Part shown: one piece after another, positions 12,241 through 25,600 of the stretch | How the letters are laid out: every line of letters starts with the position of its first letter | Numbering within the stretch: position 1 is the stretch's first letter | Source: Mugil cephalus | Lineage: Eukaryota; Chordata; Actinopteri; Mugiliformes; Mugilidae | NCBI RefSeq assembly: GCF_022458985.1 | Contig: NC_061770.1 | Coordinates: forward strand, 34,267,599 to 34,331,598 | Length of the DNA: 64,000 nucleotides | Direction: 5' to 3' | Translations under genes and position numbers: made by a program | The notes under the pieces: generated by a model | What the model was told of the DNA's origin: nothing | Database searches by the model: none | Seen by the model: only the letters and a program-made list of their open reading frames with translations

Positions 12241-12664
12241 ACCGGAAGTGCTTCAGCTCTCGCCTGATGTGATTGGTCGAGGTGGGTGCCACTCAAATCT
12301 CTCCCCAACCAATCAGCGACGACCTCCACCGCCATCAGCGTCACCGCCTCCTCGAAACCGCTATTTGCAGCAGGAGAGAAAAAAAAAGCGGAGGCTCGTT
12401 TCTTTTTCCTTTTTTCCCAAAAAATATTTTGCGGTTTGCGGCTTTTTTCCTTTTTTTCTTTCCTGGTTCGGGAGAAGAAGTGAGCGGGAGGAGTGCGCCC
12501 GTCTCTCGTCCTGCCGTCGTCATGGCGCAGAGGCGACTTTGAAGCCGAAAATAAAAATGCGTCCCCGGAGCGTTTGAACCTGTTCCCTCCCGCAGCCCCG
12601 CACAAAGCCTGTGGACCAGGCCCGTGTTTTCTCCACGCACCGGGACGCCGACGATGCTCGAACA
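12241..12664 (+). promoter_or_regulatory. Candidate CpG-rich TATA-less promoter and 5' UTR of tspan5
   Basis: GC-rich DNA directly upstream of the tspan5 start contains ACCGGAAGTG at 12241-12250, a good ETS/GABP-type motif. It also has an inverted CCAAT box (ATTGG, 12272-12276) and a direct one (CCAAT, 12309-12313). Long open frames on both strands are byproducts of base composition. The transcription start cannot be fixed from sequence. Confidence 0.5.
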
Positions 12665-15600
12665 ATGTCGGGGAATCACTACAAAGGGCACGAAGTCAGC
12701 TGCTGCATCAAATACTTCATTTTTGGATTCAACATCCTGTTCTGGGTAATTTATTATTATTATTACACCCCACGCATTCCCTGTCAGGCCCGTTATCTTT
12801 CAGCTCCCACCAGTGTAATTGTGACCGTGTTATCATGCCAGCGATAAAAGCTGCAGCTCAGTGCAACAGCAGCTAATCGGCTTTTTGCAGGGAACTGACA
12901 ACTCAGCTGACATCCATCCATAACACACAACACACACACACAACGCACAGCACAACACAACTAAAAGTGTGCAGCCATTTCCTTCTGTTGCATTGAAAAG
13001 TGATGCCGATTAACGCGTGTACCTCGGTACTTTTGAGGTTCACCGGTTCGGTTCGTCTACAAGTGCAACACACATAATAATTAGCTTTTGTCCTCATTAA
13101 AAATGTGTGTTTATACATTATGACATTCGACTTTTCAGGCTTTTAATGAACAATTAAAAACAACACGATGTTCTGTACGCTCACAGCAAGTAGAGCGCCC
13201 CCTGGTGGCTGGAGGCTGCAGTAAAAGTCATAAGCTCCACCCCCTTCATGTTAGTGGGTGGGATCTTTTTTGAGATTTTTTGATTTTTTTGTGGTTATTT
13301 GACGCCAGAGAAACAGGATGTGACATCATCATGATGATGATTGTCAGCTGCCCTGATGAAATATGCATTAAAAAGAAGTGATGTCACTCTCGTTTTTGTC
13401 CATATTTAAAAAGAAAAATAAATATATGTATAAATATATTAGTCATAATTCTTCAGTGAAAATTTATAAAACTGAGATTGTATACAAAGTGGACAAATGA
13501 CAACTTAAAAGTGAAGCCAAGGCAAGTAGAGCTCCCCCTGGTGGCTGGAGGCTGCAGTACAGGGCATGAGCTCCGCCCCCTCCATGTTAGTGGGTGGGAT
13601 CTTTTTCGAGATTTTTCTTTTTTTTGTGGTTATTTGACGCCCGAGAAACAGGATGTGACATCACGATTGTATAACATGTATAAATACATTAGTCTTAATT
13701 CATCGATGAAAACCTGAACAGAAATATGGTGTCTTATACGCTCAACTTAGAATGTATAAAAAAAACATGAGCTCTTCTTAAGTAGAGCTCCCCCTGGTGG
13801 TTGGAGGCTGCAGTACAGGTCATAAGCTCCACCTCCCTCCATGTTATATTGCTGGTGCATATTGAATTTTTTTTTTTTTTTTGAGGTTATTTGATGCAGC
13901 AGAAACAGGATGTGACATCGTGATGATGACGATTGCCAGATGACAAACACACAAAACACTTATTATGTTATTACGTAATATTAGTGAGAGGGTTAGCCCA
14001 TTTCTGAAGTAGAGAACACAGGTTTACTGGAGCCAAAGTACAAGCTACGATAAGCTAGCGATAAGAAAAGCCTTAATAAATCTCCAGGGGACGACATTTT
14101 TTGCTCATTTATGATTGGATGTGGACTCGAAACGGCCGACAATGAATATTAAACGATAGGATCGAGAGAGAAAAAATTTGATTCCTAGTTAACGGTGTTG
14201 AGAAACTACTTATGACAAGTTGAAAAGTTTTTTTTCTAGCCGATATTTGGTTTGGATACAGGATGAAACTTGGTGCCCTCCAACTAGAACTGCAACAATT
14301 ATGTTCTTATTGATGAGAGAATGGAAGTTTAACGAGATGTGTCTGTTTCCAGCTGCTGGGCATGGCCTTAGTGGGCATCGGACTGTGGGCATGGAGTGAG
14401 AAGGTGAGTCCACTCAGCTACTATTAGTCATAAAACCAAGTAATACCAACCTTACTGAATGCATTTGTCCGTCCTCTCCAGGGGGTTCTGTCCAACATCT
14501 CGTCCATCACGGATCTGGGGGGTCTGGACCCGGTCTGGCTCTTCATGGTGGTGGGCGGGGTCATGTTCATCCTGGGCTTCGCCGGATGCATCGGGGCGCT
14601 GAGGGAAAACACGTTCCTGCTCAAGTTTGTACGTCCCACGATGAGATCGGCTCAGCAGCGCGGAGAATTCACGGATGTTTTTCAAGTGTTTGTTTTTCTT
14701 CGCTGCAGTTCTCCGTGTTTCTGGGAATCATCTTCTTCCTGGAGCTGACGACGGGGGTGCTGGCGTTCGTCTTCAAGGACTGGATTAAAGACCAGCTCAA
14801 CCTGTTCATCAACAACAACATCCGGGCGTATCGGGACGACATCGACCTGCAGAACCTTATTGACTTCACTCAGGAATATGTGAGCAGGAGACGGCCGTCA
14901 CTTCCACCTCCTCCTTTTTCCAGCTTTTCCCAAAGCTTTCAGCCACATCTACTACTCTTTTAGTGTATAAATGTTGAACTTGGACCTCGGGATGTGCTGA
15001 AACTGAATAGCACCATTAGATTTCTGATGGTCCACATGTAATATTTATGTACTGATTAAAACGAAGCCAGATGTGACATGTGTTGGGACTAACTTCCCAT
15101 GAGGAAATTAGAAAAATAAGATCTTCTCCGTTTATTATTAGACTCAGACTGAGATCAGACAGTGATACATTTACTTCTCTTTTCTTTGGCAGATATCTGT
15201 AAAAATATAAAATATATCTCTGACTGATTTTAAATCTGTTGGTTCAGTCAATCACACAACAGCTCTTCACCTTTTTTAAAATAATTTTACAGTTTAGATG
15301 CTGTTAAAGTCTATGATTCAAGCTAATGCTGCTAATCTTCATGTTCAACTATCACTTTCTGCCACTCAGTGGCCGTAACCATGGAGACTTCATCCAGCTG
15401 TGACATCATGTTCATACCCTCTGTTATATTTCTATACATTTATTTTTTCAAATTTCATCATTGCTTCATTTCATTAACTGAAACCAGAAACAGTAACTGC
15501 TGTTCTTTGGTTTCACAGGAGTTATGGACATAACACCCAGACTTACACAGAAACTTGTTCATTAAATGTATTGTTCTTCTTTGCACTAAAACAAAGCTAT

Positions 15601-17149
15601 TTATAGGTTAATGTGCTGTTGTGGTATTACTCTGGTCTCCTTGGGATCAAACTGGACTGAATGTGGCCCCAGAGCTAAAATGAGTTCGACCCAAGGATCT
15701 AGAAGTTTAGAGCAGGCGTCTTCAACTTCTTTCAGGCCAAGGACTGATGGAGAGATTAAGTAGAGTCAGTGTGTAATATGTGGCCTTGTGATTGGCTCAG
15801 CACCAATAGGGGCGGAGTCATGTGTCATGTGTCCTTCTGCCTCCATTTATTCCGTTACTAAAAAGTATCTAATCAACCAACGTTTCTCCCCTGGCTGCAG
15901 TGGGAATGCTGTGGTGCGTTTGGAGCGGACGACTGGAACCTGAACATCTACTTTAACTGCACTGATGGAAATCCCAGCCGGGAGAAATGTGGCGTTCCCT
16001 TCTCCTGCTGCACCAAGGACCCAGCGGTACGAAACCCCGGCACTCACAGCTGACACATAGGACACACAACGTTAACACATTTCCCCTGTGAACCTTAACC
16101 TCCCGAGACCCGAGCTGTTTTATTTGCTAAACATTTTAAATTTTTCCAAGGTATTTGGGATCAGTAGGCCCTAAGAAGTATAAAAACTAAGCATCATCTG
16201 TGAACAGGAAGTGGTAGTTTTTGGAAAAAAGAACTATGTCCTCGTTAGGAGTGGGTATTGGTTAAGACTTCACGATACGTATCACGAGTTATGATACGAT
16301 ACATTATGATATTGCAACACGCTTCTTCAACTGCCTCGCTCACCAATGCAGAGAACGCCGCTCCACAAGGTGGCGCTACAGCAACACCTTGCAGAGTGGA
16401 GGCGCAGAAGTTGTTCAAAACCTTAATTTTTCTTTTAAAATCGATATGAAGACGTTCAAAATTGGTGTATCGAAACGCGATATATTGCGATATCGATATT
16501 TTTTCCCCAACCCTAGTCCTCATATGTGGACACTGGGATTATTCATTATTTGTATTATAATAAAGTCACCAATATGTAACAAAATATAACAGTTTATTTC
16601 AAAACCCTGAACAAAAACTTAATGTCCTCATATGGGGACGCAGGGTCTCAGGAGGTTAAAGCGTTGCTAGCATGCTAGCATGGCTAAACCTTTAGCGTAG
16701 CAGCTCCCTTCCTAAACAGGTTTCCTCACTGTGTCTCTAGGAGGATGTGATCAACACCCAGTGTGGATACGACGTCCGAGCTAAACCCGTGAGTAACAAA
16801 TGTTCATTCAGTCGTTTTCTAAGTTTTCCACTGTTTTTTAAAGACTAACCTAAAGTGATGTTTGCACAGGACGCGGAGCAGAAGGATCACATCAACGTGA
16901 AAGGCTGTGTGCCGCAGTTTGAGAAGTGGCTGCAAGACAACCTCACCTTAGTGGCCGGGATCTTCATCGGAGTAGCTCTGCTGCAGGTCAGCTCCATCGC
17001 TCTGCTACTCACTGAAACAAAATACGAACCAGTTGATTCTTCTGGTTTCCAACGTGTGTCGTTTTTTTTTTTTTTGTCTACAGATTTTTGGAATTTGTTT
17101 GGCCCAGAACTTAGTGAGTGACATCGAAGCCGTGAGGGCGAGCTGGTGA
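12665..17149 (+). CDS. tspan5: Tetraspanin-5-like TspanC8 protein
   Basis: Eight coding exons: 12665-12745, 14353-14403, 14482-14628, 14709-14879, 15901-16026, 16741-16788, 16870-16986 and 17084-17149. All lengths are multiples of three, so every intron is phase 0. The product is 268 residues, the length of human TSPAN5. It has four membrane segments, the Cys-containing N tail (EVSCCIKYF) and [11 protein letters not shown] after TM2. The large loop holds [33 protein letters not shown] and [11 protein letters not shown], giving the eight loop cysteines of the TspanC8 group. The tail is [10 protein letters not shown]. TspanC8 proteins take ADAM10 out of the ER and set its substrate choice, including Notch. 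Tail-to-tail placement with rap1gds1 supports TSPAN5 over TSPAN14 or TSPAN17. The stop codon overlaps a strong donor (AGCTG|GTGAGA). Intron 1 carries three copies of a short repeat. Confidence 0.95.
13185..13945 (+). repeat. Three-copy array of a short dispersed repeat with CTCF-like motif (tspan5 intron 1)
   Basis: Three related blocks, about 13185-13335, 13510-13670 and 13782-13945, share AAGTAGAGC(G/T)CCCCCTGGTGG, then GGAGGCTGCAGTA, CATAAGCTCCACC or a close variant, CATGTTAGTGGGTGGGA, T-rich sequence and GAAACAGGATGTGACATC. Other copies lie near 41.6-41.8 kb (reversed) and 55.67-55.83 kb. Spacing is about 270-340 bases. No coding capacity. Confidence 0.7.
16245..16520 (+). repeat. Dispersed repeat rich in GATACGAT/TATCGATATT, copy 1
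   Basis: Begins AGTGGGTATTGGTTAAGACT and ends CGATATCGATATTTTTTCCC. A second copy, about 30385-30812, has the same order: GGTATTGGCAAGGACTTCAC, CACGATAC repeats, TTTTCTTTTAAAATC, AAGACATTCAAAATCGATAT, ATCGATATTTTTCCCACCCC. No open frame. This copy is in tspan5 intron 5. Confidence 0.6.
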
Positions 17150-20100
17150 GAAAACCTCCACTGCTTCACTCCAGGAACTCATTCATCCTCATGCACGCAG
17201 CACTTTTCATCTTTTCTTTTGCATCCGTGTCTTTATGTCATTTTACGTTATGCATTAAAAGTCTGCAGTCTGTTTGAGAAAGGACAAACAAAACTACTGA
17301 GAAATACTACTGGGCTCTAAAGTAGTCAAAGTCCATTCATCTATTTTGCTTAAGATCATCCATTGAACATGTATGGACAGGATCCATAAATGCTGCACAG
17401 GTCATTCAATTATTTTAGCTTCATGTCTTTCACAGTGTGTGATGCCAGGTTCATCATATAGGAAACAGGAATCTAACCCAGCAGCTGCCAACTTTGACTT
17501 ATTTGGGGTGGTGAGTTGTTGGTTCTTTAGTTGGGATGTCGCAAGGCAACAATTAGGACGAACTAACACAGGCTAAAACCAGAAATCCAGAGTCCAGTTC
17601 CCATTCTTGGCTTGGTTGCCAACGTACGTTTTTCAGGGTGAACTGGGATGTACATCCTGTGCTCACCAGTTAAATAGAATGAATCTGTTAATTCACGTGG
17701 TATTTGAATTACCTTTACTCACAGTGTTTTGTTTTTATTGACAAAACTCACAGTGTTTCTGAATGCTGGGAAGTTGTGCTTTTGTGTTGAAGACTTTCAT
17801 GACATCTCGAGGGTCTAACTAACTTCATTTTTATCAACAAATTCCTCCAAAAAACTCTCTGGCAGCTTTTTGTTTCCAGTGTTCAGCCACACTTTGAATT
17901 TTGTCTGTTGGTCAATTACGGTAATTCAGATACCACAGGCTTTTTTTTTAATGTTTAGATCTTAAAGGGTCAAGGTTCTGTGGTACACAGTAACCTACGT
18001 ACGTAGCCTACATTGGTGTGAGCCATTTCTACTTCATCAGTCTGGCTTACTCTGTAACAACACCACCCAAACACTAGTTGGCGTTGTGTCTCCTTCATAC
18101 TTCTTAAGCGACAAGACGCAGAAAAAAAAGCTGTAAATCAGTCTAAAGTTTCGTAGAAAGTAAAAACTCACCCATAAATCGCAATTCACGCCAGATTAGA
18201 GGACCTCTGTTAGGAGAAGTATGGTGTTATTTTTACTTTACAAATCATGGACACGAATGATTCACACGGGATTAAGATCACAGATGACCTCAAAGCCAGC
18301 AAAGTTAGCAAACACCAGAGAACATAAGAAGTTATGATGGCAGTGTAAAGATAATTAAGGTAATTAACTGTGTAGAGTGAAGCAGCAAGAAAATACAGTG
18401 TCACAGAATGTCAGTGAATGCCACGTACGTAGTCTTGAAAAGGGGCGTCGTCTTATATTCAGGCCAATACGGTAGTTACATTTCGGGGGAGGTGTAGGTC
18501 AACTACAGCGCTAAGCTCTGCACTGTTGCCGTAGCTACAATGTCAAACTGACGTAGAAGCCTGATCCGCCTGTTACTACTACGTACGTTTGTCAATTGGT
18601 TTGATTGGTGTCTTGTTACCATAAGTCCAGTCAAAATGGGATGAGACAAAATAGATGAATGGACAAAAAAAAAAAAACAATCCAAGGCCCCAGTGAATCT
18701 CCTTTGAACTTTGAAGCAGAGATAAAGACGACAGACTTTCCATCACCAGCTTTCTTATCAGTGTCAATTCAAATCTTAGTTTGGGTTGTTTGAGCTCTCC
18801 ATCACAAATCACGCCTCATTCCTCCTCCTCCTTCATGCTTCATCAGGGTGCCCCCCCCTCTCTTCATGCGCCGACTCCCACCACCACACTCCAGCAAGAA
18901 AGCGTCGGCTTACTACTCATGAGAGGCGCACACATGCTGCATGTGTGTGTTTGTTTGCTGGTGGGTGTGATGGATCCATTCGCTCTTTTTGTGTTTTGTG
19001 TTGAGCGTTGCCGTCCCTGTGTGCTGTGTGGTGCGTTTGGGGTTGTCATGCTAACCCTACGAGTGTTGTGTGCTGTTGTCCCTATTTAATGATGTTTAAA
19101 CGGCAATCTCAAAGATTTTCATTTAAATAAATGAACTAAACGCACAGGATTAGTTTTACATGGGGACGTAATGTGAGAAAAAATGAACCTCCCTCTGAAT
19201 TCTCCATTTACTAGCTATGGTTCTGGTGGCTCTGCTACTTCCCACTTCGCTCCACCACCTGTCACAAGGACATTTACACCTCCTCACTTTCAATCTTTAA
19301 GTCAGTGTTTATGTCGTTACTGATGTGATGAACGCGTCAGTTCTTGACATAATAAAATCCAACATATCTAAATATATTTCCATCTCATCGTACACCACCA
19401 TTTCATTTTCCTGGTGTTTTTTTTTTTTTCCGCAAAATCTCAACTTTACACCCTAACATCCTTCCAGACTTTGACTTAGTTTGTCACTGTAACGTGGGTA
19501 ACTTGTATTTTAGAAATTACAGACATGGCCGATTCACATGAGATCAGGATCCCACACGACCTCAGCAAATATTCAAAATTACCAGCGTCCCCAGATAAAA
19601 CTAGTCCTGTGCAAACAGGACCTGAGACATAAGTGACAATAATCCAACCCGGACCAATGGCAGTAACTCAGTTAAAATTACAAGTGGTGTGGTTAGTGAC
19701 GCTTATTCTATCCTCCATCTTTCTGCTTTTGGGGAGTATGTAAAGCTAATATTTAAACATCCAACTGATGCCACACACTTAAAATCAGTGCCTATTCACA
19801 TAAGTTTAGTAAAAAAAAAATGGAAAGGAGATCTTGGAGATTGCCGCTCTGATCAGTGAACTGATTTTCTGAACTGAAGTTTCATAGATGAATTAATTAT
19901 TTATAATTAAACACTAAACTGTTCAGACTCCACATACGAGGTTAAAAAATAAAATCTGGCCTCCAGATGTTACTACTACCAATGGGCCTGTGAATGGGCC
20001 AATACTACCCATGTTGGGAACTAGTCTGTTGGGGAGTAGGTTAGAAACCTTGCTATCAAGTTTAAATGCAGATGTATGAAAAATATAAAATATGTTCAAC

Positions 20101-20972
20101 TAAAACTGATGACTTCAACACAAAATCCAAAACAAATGCAAACCAAAGTAGTGCTCAAGTAGAAAGCACATGTTGAGATAATGTGTGTTGAAGAAATAGA
20201 ACTGAGTCAGGTGTGTTCACAAAAAAATTCCCCGTTTTCTTTTCTTGCATCCTCCCACAGAGAAAAGTCATTTGTTTTAGTCCATATGAGGATAAAGGAT
20301 GTCACATGCTCCACGAGAAGCGACGCATTTATTCTCGACACATCAACTGGACAGAATCTTTTTCTGTGATTGGTTGGAAATTGGGATTGGGCGTGGTTAA
20401 TGTGGCCACTCCATTAGCGTCCAGGTGCTAATATTCACAGTGTGACCGCTAATCTCTCCCAAGTACAGATCCCAGGCGTGACCCAACGGACACGGCCGTC
20501 ACAATGACTGGCCGACATCCGCCAATAATAAGAAAAGTTCTGGCCTATCTCCTGCATCTCCCACAATGCCTTGCGTGTATACTGCAGTGGGCGGACCGTA
20601 TGAGGACTCAGCCACTTGAGTTTCTCGGGAATGACCAGACCTAACCAATTGCTCACTTCCTGTGGAGCTTGTAACAAGCTTAAAACGTGTTAGTGTAAAA
20701 ATGACAAAGTCCTCGCATGCCAGTGATCCTCCTACTGATCTGCATAATCAGCCCTGGAGTCTGAACAATCCTTTCTTTGTAGCCTTTGTGTCTTTTCCAC
20801 TCAGTCCAGTTCTCTCTTGAAATTCTCGTACGGTCTTCTCTCTCAGGCCCTAGCTAACCCTCCACTCCCTCCTCCGTTATCTGCCTCCTAAAACCCAGGA
20901 GTCTTGGATCCTTGTTTCTGATTTAACTCGTGTGTTATGTTTTAATAAACTCTCTTTCCATCTCTTTTCCAG
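17150..20972. other. tspan5 3' UTR and downstream spacer
   Basis: The 3' UTR probably begins at 17150; CATTAAAA at about 17253 and AATAAA near 19351 are possible poly(A) signals. The rest is repeat-like or unique sequence with no supported gene. A TACGTA/GTAGCTAC-rich segment around 18420-18600 resembles sequence at 46.5-47.0 kb and may be a short DNA-transposon relic. Confidence 0.4.
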
Positions 20973-21250
20973 CTTCTTTACCTAAAGCCGAGGCAGCGTT
21001 TCCATTCTAACAGGTAATAAAAATACAATTTAGAGATGAAAAGTGCGGAATCACGGACTAAAATTGTGGATATTCATTGTGTTTTTGTTTTGTCTTCAGC
21101 TCCATCCTTGAACTCGCCATCGGGGAGCGTTTGGAAGAACCTGTCACTTGCACCATTTCCCTCACTGAACCAGCACCTTTTAGCAAGGCACTAATGTGTT
21201 AAACAGCTCTGTATATATATATACACACACACATATATATGTATACATAT
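20973..21250 (+). other. Possible alternative 3'-terminal exons of tspan5
   Basis: CTCTTTTCCAG at 20962-20972 precedes a 41-base block (20973-21013) that ends in AACAG|GTAATA. TTTTGTCTTCAG at 21088-21099 precedes a further block of unknown length. If the donor overlapping the tspan5 stop (17146) were used, AGC TG| would join C TTC TTT ACC TAA, replacing the final Trp with Cys-Phe-Phe-Thr. The new stop would lie 28 bases before the last junction, so nonsense-mediated decay is not expected. This rests on splice-site appearance only. Confidence 0.25.
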
Positions 21251-21904
21251 ATACATACACTGTGCGTGACTACTGTAAGGGAAAAAAAGGAGAAAAGGAT
21301 GGTTTGACGTGCCCTACATGCGGTTTTGTCGTGTAGGGAGTAGGAGTTTTGATAAACCTTTTGATATTAGATCTGTATTTTTCACTAGTGGAAACTCATG
21401 ACCCGTCACTAAACTAAACACATCGTAGAGGACTGCGAATCTGTGCCTACGAGAAGCCGAGGCATTTTTAATTTTTTTTTTTTTTAACTGACGCACTGTA
21501 CGAAGGCGTCGCAAAGAAACTTGCACTACATGATTCAAGTAGTCTCTAGGAACCTGAACACAGCTGTTGTTGCACTAACCATGAATTTACCACGGTCCCG
21601 GTCGTCTTCAGTGGATGTTTAGTTGAATTAATTAAATGGAGGAGTATAGTAATAGTAGTAGTAGTAGTAGTACCACGGTTTGGACGACCAGTAGTTGATT
21701 TCTTTACCCCTCAGGTTCAAACTGTCCTGTCAACGCTACTAGACTAGAAACAATGTCCCTGCAAATATACAGACAAATACATCTGAAGGTAGTAGAAGGT
21801 TGCGGCAGGAGGTTTTCTAAATTGCGGCAAAACCTGTGAGCAACTAGCGAGGTGTACTACCTACACCTACTCAGCGTAGAAAAGGTTTCCTTCTAGATTA
21901 GTGA

Positions 21905-22607
21905 TGCACTGATCAGGCATGACATCATGACCACCTTCCTAATGTTGTCACGGTCTCCTATGTGACTCCACAACAGACGGGACTCATCAGGGAATGGACG
22001 TGGGACTTCTGAGGGTTGTTAGCAGAGGGTCTTTGGGTCCTGTGGGTTCCTACGGATACTTGATCAGTTTGGGATCTAGTGAATTTGGAGGACAGGTCAA
22101 CACCTTGACCATGTTGGCCCATTGCCCCTTTCCCGGTAACTAGTCTTCAAGAGCTGTGTTTGGTCCACTTGGTAGTAGCGCATTTCCTCTTTAGTATCTC
22201 CACCTGCTTCTCCATCTTCACCAATTGTCAAATTCATTGTCATGGATTAATAAAGATGGAACACGTGGAGGAAAGGTTAGCGGAGGAGGTTCCAAGGTAC
22301 AAACATTCGTACGACTCGGCTTCTACGAAAGTTTCAAATTTGCCGTTGTTGAAAGTGAAGCAGGAAGTAGATACAAATATTAACCGACTGTCAAAAAAAA
22401 AAAGACTTTGTGGAGTTGTTGTAGAGTGAGCCAGACTTACGAGGCTACGTACATAGATTACAGCGTCTATGTCACCTCCACTGAGCCTTAACATCCTAAC
22501 GAATGCCAGGTCCAAATGTTTCCCAGCAGAACACTGAACTGTCACAAGATGGTTTAAACGTCAGTAACTTCTTCCATCGGTGGTCATAATGTTGTGGCTG
22601 ATCAGCG
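21905..22607 (-). repeat. Tc1-derived short element, copy 5, with a nested insertion
   Basis: Left end CACTGATCAGGCATGACATC, right end GGTCATAATGTTGTGGCTGA. The family sequence runs to about 22130 and resumes at about 22495 with CTAACGAATGCCAGGTCC. The intervening block carries TTCACC/AATAAAGATGGA/GTGAAGCAGGAAGTAGA sequence, which recurs reversed around 46.6-46.85 kb, so another element inserted into this copy. Confidence 0.6.
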
Positions 22608-25600
22608 AGTGTTGTACTTTTGAATTCGTTGCCTGGTACGACGCCCCACTGAAGAATAACCAGGGTTCATTCTCCGTCCCGTTCACACCACGTTGTCACC
22701 GTAAAGTTTTCCAGTCGCCTTTTATCTCCCGTTGTATATAAAGTGTGTTTGAGGCTACGCTAACGTTTATAGCCGTTCATCCCTCTGACGTCTGTCTGTG
22801 AAGGTTCTCAGTCATCCAGGGTCACGGTGGCGTTTCCAGAGACATTAAAGACACGCAACTTTAAAGTCTGTGGATGCACCACACTTTACATTATTAGTAT
22901 TATTATTATTATTACTTTTACTACTACAGCCAGGAAGCTAATATTAGAACCATGAGTATTAGAGCATCATTAGAGGATTTTTAAGACATTGTTTTTTTTT
23001 TCACATTTTCTTTACTACAGCATTCATGCACTTAAGCAGATTTTGACACAGATCTGATCAACGCAATGAACGAGAAGCTGAAATCTGAGACCACAAGATA
23101 AAAACGTTTTTACTGTTTTGATTTAAAGTGATGATCTGAACTGAGCCTGCATTTGCAGTAAAGTGTTGTTTTTGAGAAATATTAAGCTACTTTAAAAGGT
23201 ACCAACACTGTTTTTTTGTTTTATACTAAATATTTATTAATTTGGTTTTCCGACACTGAAAACGTTCAGCATTGCCGAAGCAGATTTGCTTTTGGAGGTT
23301 TGGAGGATGTAAAATGTTTTTCTAACGAGGGTCACGCCGTAAAGACCGCTCACTCGTCCACTACCACCCGTCCCCACTAGCGTTCACCGATTGTCCCACG
23401 AGCATTGTACTGTAACTACCTCTTCTCATCTTCCTGTCTCATGTCCTGTTAAAAGAAGAAAAAATTGGCCTGATTTTAATATCAAGTCAAATTAATTAAT
23501 AAAGCAGACAAAAACACCGAGCGTGTTAGACTGTGTTTTTTTTTTCCTTTTCTTCTTGGCTCATGTGTTTATGTATTGCACCTCCCACACATCGTCTGTC
23601 CCTGGACGCCTGTGGTGTCTGTCGCCGCCGATACAAGCAGTCTGTCGACCGGGGGAAAAGAAAATGGAATATAAAAGTTAATTTACCTCCACAGGTGTCA
23701 AACATACAGCCTGCGAGCCAAAAGAGGTCCACCAGAGGGTCTAATCTGGGACGGGACATGAATTTGTAAAGTGTGAATATTACATAGGACATTGCTAATT
23801 ATTGCTAATTAGTTTTAGAAAGAGAAGTGGACAGAACAAAACATGTGACTCAGCAGACAAATAATTAGCCCAAATTCTACTTATTTTTCTTAATCCATTA
23901 GTGAAAATGCAATAAAGGCACATTTCACAAAACTGTATGACTTAAGTAAGACTGTATTCACACACCCATGTATTGCATTTTTACAAACAGAATAAAAGTT
24001 TCACTACGAGACTGCGTTATAATGGATCTCCAGGGTCTGTGATTACTCAAGATTAATCGAGATTAATCGCGATTAATCTAGGTACAGATTTAAAATAGTC
24101 TAGATACATCGTGAGGTCTAATCTCCCCTTTAGCATTTTCACAAATAAAATAAAAGTTTGACAAATACAATAGTGGGTGTCAGAAGTTAATGTCTCACCT
24201 AAAATGTCTCAAATGTTTTGAGAGGTTTCACAAAAAAACCATCAGTGGACAAACAGTCGCACTGCAAGTCAGTTAACTTCCCCTTGACTTTCCCCTTAAA
24301 GTACCGAATCGGAAGCCGACTTCAATGTAGTTTCTTCTTTGCACTAAAACAAATGGAAAAACACTGGAGTTGTCGTTATTTCTAGGTTAATGTGTCAAGA
24401 GAAGGACAAAAAAAAGACATGAACCATCTCCAGCTATCATCTTTTAATTATCTGCTGTGTTACAATCCTCCAAATGTACAACTCATGACATTTACAACAT
24501 TTATTTATGTTTATAATATTTGTACGCAATTACAATGGATACGTTTCCACTGGCGCCTGTCTCTAGAAGAGCAGAAATCTGATAAATAACCATTCATACC
24601 TTTAAAAAAAACAAACAAAAGAAAAAAAAACAACAACATAGCATGGGCCCAGACCAGGAAACTCACTGTGGCATGTTGGCAGAAATCCCTTCGACGGGGA
24701 GAAACCAAACCGTTGTAGGTAAAGAGAAACCGGTCCACTGGAAGGGGAGTGGTGGTGGTTTGAGGTGGAGGGGGGTGGGGGGCGTTTTTGCATTCACTTT
24801 ATTCTATTCACCCCCTGATTTTCTCACTTAACCCCGCCGCCTGTATTGAAATTCTTCGGGACTCTGCTATCGTGTTTCTCTAAATTTTTAATTTTGTTCT
24901 CGGCTGCTCTTCGTAATAGCTCACTTCGCTATTTTCCCTCCTATCTAAAAATATAAAACTGTATATTTCTATTAATATTTTCTTAAATTCTATCCAGAGT
25001 ACTACAAAAAAAAAAAAAAATTGGCTATGTGTCAAACACAAACCATGATTTAGTCCGAGCTATAGTCTCTACATGCTTGTGCCACCTTTGATTTCACGTG
25101 GCACAAGAGTTTTTCTAAATCGGGAGTTCGGAATCACTTATTTTGGGCTAAAGCCTGTCGGGTTTGCGTCGAGGACATTTGCATTGTAAAAGTTTGACAC
25201 TTCTGGGGGGAAAAACAAGCAACGCAAGACCGTGATATGTAGCGTGACGCGGTTAAGGGAAGTTCTCTACGTTATATTATTTCCACGAGGAAAGGCACTC
25301 CTCCGATCTACCATTTCAGTTCTCGCGCTGTAAATTTGGACTGAACTCGACTCCTTTCTGCTCCATTCTTCGCTGTTTCTTATATTTCCGCAGTGTGTAA
25401 GGGGGGGGAGGGGTGGAAATGTGCGTAGCCTCTTCTTAATCGTACAGCTTTAAGATCAAGATTGGGGGGAGGGGTGGGTGCGAATGGACGACCGTAAAAT
25501 CTGTAGAAGTCCTAAAGAACGAAAAAAATAAAAAAAATGGAGAGTACAAGACAGTAGTAGAGGAGGAGGAGGAGGAGGGGTGGTTAGAGGTAAAATGAAC

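Noticed and set aside
12168-12691. Several overlapping open frames of 60-165 codons on both strands
   Set aside because: They lie in the GC-rich promoter and 5' UTR of tspan5, have low-complexity Lys/Phe/Arg runs and no family resemblance; composition explains them.
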